Origin: an uncultured Bacteroidota bacterium
GTDB taxonomy: Bacteria; Bacteroidota; Bacteroidia; Bacteroidales; VadinHA17
Direction of reading: 5' to 3'
DNA length: 37,265 nt
Assembly: GCA_937864815.1 (NCBI GenBank)
Contig: CALMJY010000151.1
Location: 1-37,265, forward strand
The notes under the pieces are model-generated. The model saw only the letters and a list, made by a program, of their open reading frames with translations, made no database searches and had not been told where the DNA came from. Position 1 is the stretch's first letter; every line of letters begins with the position of its first letter. Below are positions 7,766 through 15,926 of the stretch, in pieces. A program made the position numbers and the translations under genes.

Positions 7766-10186
7766 ATGTTCAACAATCTTATCAAGCATAGTTTAAGATC
7801 TTTTAAAAGACAACGTGCATATATAGTTATAAATATACTTGGACTTTCAATCGGAATTGCCTGCAGTCTTCTTATTGCATTATTTGTGATCAATGAGTCC
7901 AGCTATGACAGATATAACAAGAAAAAAGACAGCATTGTAAGGATTGTGCTTACAGGTAAAATAGGAGGACAGGAAATTATAGGTTCTTATACCTGTTCGC
8001 CGATTGGTCCCACTATGGCAAGAGAATTTCCTGAAGTGGAGGCTTTCCTGAGAATGAATGGAAGGGGACCAACAGTTATTGAATATAACAAGCAGACATT
8101 TACCGAGGACCACTTTGTTGAAGCAGACTCATCATTTTTTGATTTCTTCTCTATACCGGTAGTAAGAGGTGATAAAGCAAACCTGCTTAACTCACCAAGG
8201 AAAGTGGTTCTTTCGGAATCTACCGCGAAAAAGATTTTCGGAGATGAAAACCCAATTGACAAATCAATAAAAGTTGGAAGCGATTCGGTAAGGTACACTG
8301 TAAGCGGAGTATTTAGTGACGTTCCTGCAAATACACATTTTGAAGCCAATATTATCGGATCATTCATGACCAATCCCGGATCGCAGAATCCGATCTGGCT
8401 GAGCAACAGTTTCAGTACCTATCTCCTGCTTAAGCCAAATACGGACTATATGGATGTTGATGCCAAAATTCCTGACTTGCTTGAAAAGTATGTTGGACCT
8501 GAAGTTCAGCGATTTATGGGAATAACTCTTGCTGATTTTCTTTCACAGGGAAACAAGTACAGGTATTTTTTGCAACCTTTAACCAAGGTTCACCTCGATC
8601 CTTCAATTAATCAGCAATTCAAGGATGCAAGTGATCCTAAGTTCCTGTGGATTTTCGGATGTATAGCATTACTGATTGTGCTTATAGCTGCAATCAATTT
8701 CATGAACCTTGCAACAGCACAATCTTCAAGAAGGGCAAAAGAGGTAGGAATAAAAAAGCTTGGTGGGTCTACCAAAGGGATGCTGGTTACTCAGTTCCTT
8801 ACAGAGTCTTTTATACTCACTTTTACTTCACTCATCATTGCAGTGATCTTGGTTAAAGTTTCGCTTCCTTATTTCAGTGATATGCTGGGTATAGATCTTG
8901 AGCTGAAACTGCTTAAAAGTATGTTCACTATTCCGGCATTGATTTTATTCGCACTTTTTGTAGGATTACTTGCCGGCAGCTATCCTGCATTCTTTCTTTC
9001 ATCGTTCAGCCCTTATGAAGTGCTTAAAGGAGAGGTTAAAAACAGCATGAAAAACGGTCGCTTGAGAAAGGTGCTTGTGGTATTTCAGTTTACCGTTTCA
9101 ATACTCCTTATCATTGGAACTATAATAATGTACAGGCAGATTAGTTTTATGCTTAACAAGGATGTCGGTTTCAACAAGGAAAACCTGATTGTTATTAACA
9201 GGGCGGGCGCTTTAGGAACAAGGATAAAGTCATTCAAGGAAACTGTTAAAAAGATCCCAGGCGTCGTCAATATTGCCAGTTCAACCGCAGTGCCCGGAAG
9301 AAACAATAACAATAACGGTTATGGCATTGAGGGAAGAAAGGATGAAAGCTTTCTTCTCATGACAAACTGGATTGACTATGATTATATAGATACATACGGA
9401 ATGACAATAGTCGATGGCCGGAATTTCAATGAATCATTTACTACTGATGTAGATGCATGTCTTGTCAATGAATCAACAATTAAGGATTTTAACATTACCG
9501 ATATTTTTAAAACCAGGTTCCTTCAACCACGTGATTCGGGACGCTATGATTACAGGCAGATTACAGGAGTGGTGAAAAACTTCAACTATCAATCACTCAG
9601 AAATCCAATCCAACCTTATTTATTCCAGTTCAAAAAAGATGATATTCTTTTCGGATACCTTACAGTAAAGCTTAACGGAAATAATAATGCCCAGACTATC
9701 AGTGAGATAGAAAAAGTATGGAAGGAGTACCTTGCCGATAACCCGCTTCAGTATTATTTTCTTGACGAGGACTTTGAGCAGATGTATTCACAGGAGAAAC
9801 AGAATGCCCAGATGGCGATAATTTTCTCGATTCTTGCAGTTTTTATTGCCGGACTGGGGCTCTTTGGACTTACATCATTTACAGTTGAACAGCGCACAAA
9901 AGAAATAGGTGTAAGGAAAGCAATGGGATCAACCGTGGCTGGGATATATTATGAAATATCAAAAGAGATTCTGGTACTTGTTACAATTTCTGCTGTGATA
10001 TCATGGCCTATGATTTATTATATTGCAGGCAAATGGCTTGAGAATTTTTATTACAGGATCAATCTCGGTTTTGTCAGCTTCCTTGCAGGTCTTGTTATTG
10101 CCCTGACCATAGCTCTTATTACAATAAGCTACAAGGTACTGCAGGCTGCAAGAGTGAATCCTGCCCACTCGCTCAAGTACGAATAA
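7766..10186 (+). CDS. FtsX/MacB-type ABC transporter permease, paralogue 2
   Basis: The 806-residue protein has the same two-module architecture as its neighbours. TM1 is about residues 19-42 (YIVINILGLSIGIACSLLIA), there is a large periplasmic domain, and the FtsX block begins near residue 290 with an INFMNLATA motif. A second module opens with VLVVFQFTVSILLIIGTIIMY (about 435-456), and the last three helices start near 685 after the second periplasmic domain. It ends NPAHSLKYE. The motif RRAKEVGIKKLGGSTKGM after the first block and RTKEIGVRKAMGSTVAG before the last helices are the coupling-helix-like segments that would contact the ATPase. It lies 89 bp after paralogue 1 and 15 bp before paralogue 3, so the last two are surely co-transcribed. 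The three proteins are diverged paralogues, not recent copies. Confidence 0.9.
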   Translation: MFNNLIKHSLRSFKRQRAYIVINILGLSIGIACSLLIALFVINESSYDRYNKKKDSIVRIVLTGKIGGQEIIGSYTCSPIGPTMAREFPEVEAFLRMNGRGPTVIEYNKQTFTEDHFVEADSSFFDFFSIPVVRGDKANLLNSPRKVVLSESTAKKIFGDENPIDKSIKVGSDSVRYTVSGVFSDVPANTHFEANIIGSFMTNPGSQNPIWLSNSFSTYLLLKPNTDYMDVDAKIPDLLEKYVGPEVQRFMGITLADFLSQGNKYRYFLQPLTKVHLDPSINQQFKDASDPKFLWIFGCIALLIVLIAAINFMNLATAQSSRRAKEVGIKKLGGSTKGMLVTQFLTESFILTFTSLIIAVILVKVSLPYFSDMLGIDLELKLLKSMFTIPALILFALFVGLLAGSYPAFFLSSFSPYEVLKGEVKNSMKNGRLRKVLVVFQFTVSILLIIGTIIMYRQISFMLNKDVGFNKENLIVINRAGALGTRIKSFKETVKKIPGVVNIASSTAVPGRNNNNNGYGIEGRKDESFLLMTNWIDYDYIDTYGMTIVDGRNFNESFTTDVDACLVNESTIKDFNITDIFKTRFLQPRDSGRYDYRQITGVVKNFNYQSLRNPIQPYLFQFKKDDILFGYLTVKLNGNNNAQTISEIEKVWKEYLADNPLQYYFLDEDFEQMYSQEKQNAQMAIIFSILAVFIAGLGLFGLTSFTVEQRTKEIGVRKAMGSTVAGIYYEISKEILVLVTISAVISWPMIYYIAGKWLENFYYRINLGFVSFLAGLVIALTIALITISYKVLQAARVNPAHSLKYE

Positions 10187-10201
10187 ACTGAATACTATCA
10201 T

Positions 10202-12583
10202 ATGCTTAAAAACTACATTATTGTTGCATTCAGAAACCTGCTTAAGAACAAGGCCTTTACCATAATAAACATTCTCGGACTGGGTATAGCCCTTGCTGTA
10301 TGCATAGTTGCTTATTTCAACAATATGTTCAACTATGATTTTGACAGGACACATACCAATTTCGACAAGATCTACAGGGTAACGAGCTTCAGGGATATGA
10401 AAGGACGGGAACAGGAATATGGTCTGGTTCCTGCTGTAATGGGACTTAATGTAAAAAAGGATATTCCTGGTATTGAATACTCGGCAAGGTTATACAGGAC
10501 AAATTCGCCAGTGAAAATCAATGATAATCTGTTTTCATCAAATATATCATATGTTGATCCCGAATTCCTCGATATATTCACGTTTCCCATGGTGATGGGT
10601 GAAAAGAAGTCTCTTGAAGATCAGAATAATGTGCTGATAAGCGAAGAGACAGCCGGAAAGTTCTTCGGAAAGGATTATCCGGTCGGGAAAAGCATTACAA
10701 TAATAAATGACAATAACCGTGAATTTACATATACGGTTGCAGGGGTTTTCCGGAACCTCCCCCAAAATTCCAGCTTCTGGATTGATATTCTGGGGCATCA
10801 TGATAACTTCCTGCTTATGTGGGATGTCAGGGATGACAACTGGACCTTGTGGGCAAATGCATTTTTTGTGACGATACCAGATAAATCAATGGTATCATCA
10901 GTAAGACAGGGCCTTAAGAATTATATTCCTGCACAGAACAATGCCCGTAAGGATTTCATTATTAACAGGTTCAGCCTGGTGCCTCTCGATGAGGTAGGCA
11001 ATAATTCCAGGAACATCTGGTCATCGTCACTATTTCCCTCACTACATCCTGCAGCCCTGATAGCCCCTCCGGTAATGGCGTTATTCATTCTTCTGATAGC
11101 CTGTTTTAATTTTGCAAACACTTCCATATCAATATTCGGGAAAAGGCTTAAGGAAATAGGTCTCCGCAAGACCTTCGGCGGACACAGGAGACAGTTGATT
11201 TCTCAGTTTATTTTTGAGACTCTTATTATCTGTTTTATGGCATTGCTTGCAGGGCTGATACTTGCTGCCTTCCTTGTACCGGCCTACAGCAGCCTGTGGG
11301 AATATATGACATTGAAGCTAACCTTTTCCGGCTATTGGTTTTTCTGGTTTTTTCTTGTATTGCTGGTCCTTTTAACAGGCTTTGTTTCCGGCGTTTATCC
11401 GGCCATTTATGTCAGTTCATTCAGTCCGGTGAATGTTCTCAGGGGATCATATGTTTTCAGGGGAACCGGAGTATTGTCACTCCTCTTGCTTGCCTTACAA
11501 TTCAGCTTCTCAGTTGCAGCGATTATATTGGGTATTGTCTTTTCGCAGAATGCTAAATACCAGCAGACACTCGACCTTGGCTATGATAAGGAGAATATTA
11601 TTGTTGTTCCGGTGGCCCGTGAACTGTTTGCCGGATTCAGGAATGAAGCCCTTTCAAACCCGAAAATCATTTCAGCCGAAGGTTCCTCATTTCACCTTGG
11701 ATGGGGTAATTACAGGAGACCTCTGAAAAGTTCTGATAAACAGCTTGAGGTTGATGTGCTTGAGGTAGGACCTGAATATCTGCAGACAATGGGTTTAAGG
11801 CTTGAGGAAGGTCGACTTTTCAGCAGAGAAAGAGTTGCTGCTGACAGAACAGGTAATTCAATTATTGTAAACAGGAAGCTGGTAAAGGATTTCGGATGGA
11901 GTGATGGTGCCGGACAGACTGTTACTCTTTATGATACCACACGTCTGAATGTGATAGGTGTTGTCGAGGATTTCTATCACAATGGTTTCTGGAGAGCAAT
12001 AGAACCGGCAATGCTTAGGCTTTCTGAAAATGACAACTATACAATACTTGCCGTGAGGACGAAGAAGGAGGACAGGGCCGGGGTTCTTGAATTCCTTAAC
12101 AGCAAATGGAAAACGATCGCTCCCAACTATCTGTTCGAAGGAGTAATGCAGGTGGATCTGGATATTATGAAAGAGAGCAGGAATGTAAACGGCGGGATAC
12201 TTAAGGTAAATGTCTTTCTTGCATTCACTGCTGCCCTGCTTTCACTGATTGGTATGTATAATCTTGTCTCAATCGATCTTCTCCGCCGTACAAAGGAAAT
12301 GGGCATCAGGAAAATACAAGGGGCTCCGGAATTGCTTATAGTATGGCTGGCAGGTAAGAAGTTTTTGCTGATACTACTTTTATCATCTGTTCTGGGCAGC
12401 ATAATGGGTTATTACCTTTCAGAATCCCTCCTTGACAGCATATGGGATTATTTTGTGGATATACACATTTCAACCCTTATTGTTTCATCGTTTCTCCTTA
12501 TCCTGGCAACTGTTCTGACAATATCATGGAAAATAATCACTGCTGCCAGGAGAAATCCGGTTGAATCGCTCAGGTATGAATAG
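10202..12583 (+). CDS. FtsX/MacB-type ABC transporter permease, paralogue 3
   Basis: The 793-residue protein keeps the two-module plan: TM1 at about residues 19-40 (FTIINILGLGIALAVCIVAYF), a periplasmic domain, a first FtsX block after about residue 285, a second module starting around residue 423 (LLLALQFSFSVAAIILGIVF), and three final helices. It ends NPVESLRYE. Coupling segments are RLKEIGLRKTFGGHRRQL and RTKEMGIRKIQGAPELL. It is the most diverged of the three; the usual INFxNLATA reads CFNFANTSIS. The gene starts 15 bp after paralogue 2, so it is translated from the same mRNA. A 634-bp non-coding region full of repeats follows, where transcription probably ends. As with its neighbours the ATPase must come from elsewhere, most simply the 15242 gene. 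Confidence 0.9.
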   Translation: MLKNYIIVAFRNLLKNKAFTIINILGLGIALAVCIVAYFNNMFNYDFDRTHTNFDKIYRVTSFRDMKGREQEYGLVPAVMGLNVKKDIPGIEYSARLYRTNSPVKINDNLFSSNISYVDPEFLDIFTFPMVMGEKKSLEDQNNVLISEETAGKFFGKDYPVGKSITIINDNNREFTYTVAGVFRNLPQNSSFWIDILGHHDNFLLMWDVRDDNWTLWANAFFVTIPDKSMVSSVRQGLKNYIPAQNNARKDFIINRFSLVPLDEVGNNSRNIWSSSLFPSLHPAALIAPPVMALFILLIACFNFANTSISIFGKRLKEIGLRKTFGGHRRQLISQFIFETLIICFMALLAGLILAAFLVPAYSSLWEYMTLKLTFSGYWFFWFFLVLLVLLTGFVSGVYPAIYVSSFSPVNVLRGSYVFRGTGVLSLLLLALQFSFSVAAIILGIVFSQNAKYQQTLDLGYDKENIIVVPVARELFAGFRNEALSNPKIISAEGSSFHLGWGNYRRPLKSSDKQLEVDVLEVGPEYLQTMGLRLEEGRLFSRERVAADRTGNSIIVNRKLVKDFGWSDGAGQTVTLYDTTRLNVIGVVEDFYHNGFWRAIEPAMLRLSENDNYTILAVRTKKEDRAGVLEFLNSKWKTIAPNYLFEGVMQVDLDIMKESRNVNGGILKVNVFLAFTAALLSLIGMYNLVSIDLLRRTKEMGIRKIQGAPELLIVWLAGKKFLLILLLSSVLGSIMGYYLSESLLDSIWDYFVDIHISTLIVSSFLLILATVLTISWKIITAARRNPVESLRYE

Positions 12584-12647
12584 ACTAAAACCCCCCAGAG
12601 GGGAATAGCCGTAAAGCTAAGACTGTAATTAGTAGAGGGAATGCGAA

Positions 12648-13029
12648 AAAAGTTTCCCCTCCTTTTGAAGGAGGGGTGGCCGCAACACAATGTTTATTAA
12701 ATTGTTGCAATGCTTCTTTGCGGCCGGGGTGGTTGATTTTAATAATTATATTCTTTGTTTTTCTGAAATCTTTCATTATCTCCATTCTAAATATTAAAAG
12801 TCTTTAAAATCCAATCTGTTTTCGAATCTTATAACAGTAGCAGAGTTACATCTTATCCAAAAGATGATCCAGATAATTTAAAACTTTTATGTGAATCGGT
12901 TTTTGTTATCAACAGAAATGAATGTAAAATAATCAAATAATCAACCACCCCGGCCGGGAAATAAACCTTGTAATAATCAGATAATCAATTGTCCCGGCCA
13001 CCCCTCCTTCAAAAGGAGGGGAAACTTTT
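12648..13029. repeat. 382-bp inverted-repeat element with AT-rich core
   Basis: The outer 35 bp (12648-12682) are a perfect reverse complement of 12995-13029. An inner block, CGGCCGGGGTGGTTGATT at about 12721-12738, is also inverted at about 12937-12954. Between these blocks each arm has diverged sequence of about 40 bp. The core 12741-12934 is AT-rich and encodes nothing. Each outer arm itself contains the palindrome CCCCTCC-TTTTGAA-GGAGGGG. The structure looks like a non-autonomous element or two opposed copies of the dispersed repeat. Confidence 0.75.
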
Positions 13030-13154
13030 ACTATCCCTCAATTTCAACAGAAAAAGTCTTAAGAATATGTCTATGCCCCAGGTGGGCTAAGTAATACGGT
13101 TTATTTCAAGTCCCCCCTGTGGGTCCCGATAGCAATCGGGATAGGGGTCAGAAA

Positions 13155-13180
13155 TAAAAAAGGGGCCTGCAAAAGCCCCC
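13155..13180 (-). terminator. Rho-independent terminator of the PH-like gene
   Basis: Read on the minus strand, a GGGGC stem with a loop of about 8 bases and GCCCC (13162-13180) is followed by a T-run (complement of the A-run at 13156-13161). It lies about 40 bp after the stop of the minus-strand gene at 13218. Confidence 0.75.
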
Positions 13181-13217
13181 TGTACTGATATGCGGGATAT
13201 ATATTGAAATAAGATGC

Positions 13218-13526
13218 TTAGTACATCTTATTGATCAGCTGACCTATTTCGTCTCTTTTCTTAAGTGGAAACATAAGGCTTTTCCCGTCGCGGGTGACAA
13301 CATTGAGACCTTTGGCTGAAAAAAATCCCTTGCCGTAGAAAATAACCTCCAGGATATTATCAAAGAGTATCTCAAGGTTGAATCTTGCCATATCCTCGCT
13401 CAATGGTTTGAAGTATATACGCTGGTTTGTTACTATAAGCTTACCTTCTATTGTTTTGTTCTCCACTACCTGGTTTGTATCACCTGCTTTGAGGACAACT
13501 TCGTTTGCGGCTAATTTGACAGTCAT
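13218..13526 (-). CDS. Small PH/GRAM-domain-like protein
   Basis: This 102-residue soluble protein has no signal peptide. The pattern GKLIVTNQRIYFKPLS followed by ILFDNILEVIFYGKGFF and GLNVVTRDGKSLMFPL is that of a GRAM / bacterial PH-like beta-barrel, in which a TNxRIYF strand is characteristic; a C-terminal helix (KRDEIGQLINKMY) closes it. Nearly the whole chain is the domain, so it is a single-domain protein. It likely binds a lipid head group or a peptide, but the ligand is unknown. It is transcribed away from the sigma-54 regulator (13685) with 158 bp between the starts, so the two share a divergent promoter region. A clear terminator follows it. No recognisable link to the exporter beyond position. 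Confidence 0.65.
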   Translation of the reverse strand: MTVKLAANEVVLKAGDTNQVVENKTIEGKLIVTNQRIYFKPLSEDMARFNLEILFDNILEVIFYGKGFFSAKGLNVVTRDGKSLMFPLKKRDEIGQLINKMY

Positions 13527-13684
13527 GGTCTTGAGTTTTGTTTTCTGAAATAAAGACGAACTAACCTGTCAAATGTTGCATGTTTTACAGTGAAGATTAA
13601 AATTATTATTTAAAATGATGAAAAATGTCTATTTTTTTGACACATTTCATAATATTTGCCGTCTTTGGTAAAAACTCCTGAAAG

Positions 13685-15046
13685 ATGAAAGGGACTGTAC
13701 TAATAGTTGATGATAACCGTGAGATACTTTCTGCTCTTGAAAAAGTGGTTAAGAAGGAATTTGAAAAGGTCCTGACCCTTACAAACCCAAACCGCATCCC
13801 GGAAGCTTTAACCCGTAATAATATTGACATTGTGATGCTTGATATGAATTACCGTTCAGGTAATCATAATGGTAACGAAGGTCTGTTCTGGATGCAGGAG
13901 ATCTTCCGCCATGAACGGAATATCAGTGTGGTGATCGTAACCGATTCTTCCGACATCGGTCTTGCAGTCAGGGCAATCAGGGAAGGAGCAGTTGATTATA
14001 TCCTTAAGCCCTGGGATGATATAAAACTTCTTGCAACATTAAATGTGGCAATGCAGCTAAGAAATTCAAGGCTTGAGGCTAACCTTCTCAAACAGGATAA
14101 CATAAAGTTAAAGAAGGAGATCAACAGGGGAGGAGAGAAGATTGTTCTCGGGGCCTCTCCGACAATGATCAATGTTATGAATATTGTCCGCAAAGTTGCC
14201 TCAACCGATGCTAATGTATTGATAACAGGTGAAAACGGTACAGGTAAGGAATTGGTTGCCAGGGAAATACATAATCTTTCAAAGAGATCCGGGGAGCTTA
14301 TGGTTACTGTGGATATGGGTTCAATTACAGAATCTCTTTTTGAGAGTGAACTATTTGGTCATGTTAAGGGCGCCTTTACAGATGCCAGGGAAGAGCGAAA
14401 AGGCAAGTTTGAGGCTGCCGATAAAAGCACATTATTTCTTGATGAGATAGGGAATCTTTCACTTTCTTCTCAGGCAAAACTGCTGAGTGTGCTGCAGAAC
14501 AGGTATGTGGTAAGGGTCGGATCCAATAAGCAGATTCCGGTTGATATCAGGCTTATTTGCGCAACCAACCGCGATCTTTTACAAATGGTCAGAGATGGCG
14601 AATTCAGGGAAGACCTGGTTTACAGGATCAATACAATACTTATTGAAGTGCCTCCTCTGCGAGACCGTGTGGATGATATACCCATCCTGGCAAATTATTT
14701 TCTAAGGATTAACAGTGACAGATATGGGAAAGAAGGGATGCGGTTCAATACACATGCTCTGGAGAAACTTGCCAATCACGACTGGCCCGGAAATGTCCGT
14801 GAATTGCAGCATGCTGTGGAAAAGGCTGTTATCTTAAGTGATTCAGATGTTTTGAAACCTTCAGATTTCTTGTTTACCTCTTCTGGCAGGAGTTCCTCGT
14901 CAGTTGAGATGACTCTTGATGAAATGGAAAAGAAGATGATACTCGAAAGCCTTAAAAAGTACCCAAATAATCTGAGCATGGTAGCAGTAAAGCTTGGAAT
15001 TACCAGGCAGACTCTTTACAATAAGATGCGGAAATACAGGATTTAA
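13685..15046 (+). CDS. Sigma-54-dependent response regulator, NtrC type
   Basis: The 453-residue regulator has three domains. The receiver (about 1-120) has acidic pair Asp9/Asp10, phospho-acceptor Asp53, Thr86 and Lys108. The AAA+ domain (about 153-385) has Walker A GENGTGKE at 182-189 (Asn where Ser is usual), the sigma-54 contact loop GAFTDA at 229-234 (Asp replaces the second Gly of GAFTGA), Walker B LFLDEIGN and the WPGNVREL block. A Fis-type helix-turn-helix ends the protein (LGITRQTLYNKM). It should activate RNA polymerase-sigma-54 after phosphorylation by a histidine kinase. No kinase gene is present in the window. In Bacteroidota such regulators often sit beside FtsX/HlyD/TolC export genes, as here, so control of the exporter genes on both sides is the natural inference. 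Confidence 0.92.
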   Translation: MKGTVLIVDDNREILSALEKVVKKEFEKVLTLTNPNRIPEALTRNNIDIVMLDMNYRSGNHNGNEGLFWMQEIFRHERNISVVIVTDSSDIGLAVRAIREGAVDYILKPWDDIKLLATLNVAMQLRNSRLEANLLKQDNIKLKKEINRGGEKIVLGASPTMINVMNIVRKVASTDANVLITGENGTGKELVAREIHNLSKRSGELMVTVDMGSITESLFESELFGHVKGAFTDAREERKGKFEAADKSTLFLDEIGNLSLSSQAKLLSVLQNRYVVRVGSNKQIPVDIRLICATNRDLLQMVRDGEFREDLVYRINTILIEVPPLRDRVDDIPILANYFLRINSDRYGKEGMRFNTHALEKLANHDWPGNVRELQHAVEKAVILSDSDVLKPSDFLFTSSGRSSSSVEMTLDEMEKKMILESLKKYPNNLSMVAVKLGITRQTLYNKMRKYRI

Positions 15047-15076
15047 CCCCCCAACCCCCCCAAGGGGGGGGCTTTA
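15046..15076 (+). terminator. C/G-run hairpin after the sigma-54 regulator
   Basis: Starting at the stop codon, a C-run to 15061 pairs across AA with a G8 run (15064-15071), followed by CTTTAATT. It resembles a terminator and is one copy of a dispersed repeat; an inverted copy lies at 15175-15199 inside the neighbouring MITE-like element. Confidence 0.5.
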
Positions 15077-15096
15077 ATTCCAGCTCTTCAATAATA

Positions 15097-15223
15097 GGGT
15101 GTCTCAAAAGCCTTTTTTCTAAATCCACCCCTGAATGCCACTAGAGCGGCACTTATTGAAAATCAGCGGATTTGAAAGCCCCCCTTGGGGGGTTGGGGGT
15201 GAATCCGGACTTATGAGACAGCC
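15097..15223. mobile_element. MITE-like 127-bp element with terminal inverted repeats and TA flanks
   Basis: GGGTGTCTCAAAAG at 15097-15110 matches the reverse complement of the other end (GGCTGTCTCATAAG, 15210-15223) in 12 of 14 positions. A TA dinucleotide lies directly outside both ends (15095-15096 and 15224-15225), as expected for a TA target duplication. Inside are AAATCC/GGATTT inner inverted repeats (15121-15126 and 15168-15173) and an inverted copy of the C/G-run repeat. GGnTGTCTCA termini are known from insertion sequences. There is no room for a transposase, so it would move in trans if at all. Confidence 0.6.
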
Positions 15224-15241
15224 TACGAGGGGTCAAATAAA

Positions 15242-15901
15242 CTAAACCACCTGTCCGTCGAACAGATTAATTATACGGTGAGCATATCCTGCATCCCTGT
15301 CGGAGTGGGTCACCATTATAATAGTTGTTCCCTCCTTGTTAAGCTCGGTAAGAAGGTTGATAACTTCAATACCATTTTTTGAATCGAGGTTACCGGTCGG
15401 TTCATCGGCAAGTATCAGCTTGGGATTTGCGACAACTGCACGTGCAATTGCCACCCTCTGCTGCTGTCCGCCGGAAAGCTGCTGAGGAAAATGTTTTGCC
15501 CTGTGGCTGATCTTCATCCTTTCAAGTACATCTTCAACCATCTTTTTCCTTTCACCTGATTTCATTTTGAGATAGATCAGCGGAAGCTCAACATTCTCAT
15601 ATACATTGAGTTCATCTATCAGGTTAAAGCTCTGGAATACGAATCCGATGTTTCCTTTGCGGAACATTGTCCTGTCGCGTTCCTTCAGGTTGGCAACCTC
15701 GGTGCCGTTGAAGATATAGCTCCCTGATGTCGGATTATCAAGCAGTCCAAGTATGTTAAGCAGGGTTGATTTTCCGCATCCTGACGGACCCATTACTGCA
15801 ACATATTCACCTTCCTTTACTTCAATGTTTACTTTATTGAGAGCAGTTGTCTCAACCTCTTCAGTTCTGAAGACTTTTGTTAATGAATTAGTTTTGATCA
15901 T
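15242..15901 (-). CDS. ABC transporter ATP-binding protein, LolD/MacB type
   Basis: This 219-residue nucleotide-binding subunit has Walker A GPSGCGKST at residues 38-46, a Q-loop in IGFVFQSFNLI, the signature LSGGQQQR, Walker B LILADEPTGNLD and the switch His in IIMVTHSD. Length and the DEPTGNLDSKNG extension are typical of the MacB/LolD/FtsE class that drives FtsX-type permeases. It is the only ABC ATPase in the window and is the last gene of the minus-strand operon TolC to adaptor to ATPase, 25 bp after the adaptor gene. It most likely powers one or more of the three permeases at 5298-12583, which lack their own ATPase. The family is certain; the permease pairing is inferred from position and class. 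Confidence 0.93.
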   Translation of the reverse strand: MIKTNSLTKVFRTEEVETTALNKVNIEVKEGEYVAVMGPSGCGKSTLLNILGLLDNPTSGSYIFNGTEVANLKERDRTMFRKGNIGFVFQSFNLIDELNVYENVELPLIYLKMKSGERKKMVEDVLERMKISHRAKHFPQQLSGGQQQRVAIARAVVANPKLILADEPTGNLDSKNGIEVINLLTELNKEGTTIIMVTHSDRDAGYAHRIINLFDGQVV

Positions 15902-15926
15902 GGCGTTAATTATGAATTGTTAATAT

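Larger units (their letters stand above)
12584..13217. other. Gene-free intergenic region rich in inverted repeats
   Basis: This 634-bp stretch has no credible coding sequence on either strand. It contains CCCCCCAGAGGGG just after the permease stop, the long inverted repeat at 12648-13029, a CCCGATAGCAATCGGG hairpin at about 13127-13142, and the terminator of the minus-strand PH-like gene. Transcription converges on it from both sides. Confidence 0.75.

Noticed and set aside
12741-12934. Possible small RNA or ORF in the core of the inverted repeat
   Set aside because: No start-stop frame of credible quality, no promoter and no terminator of its own could be seen.
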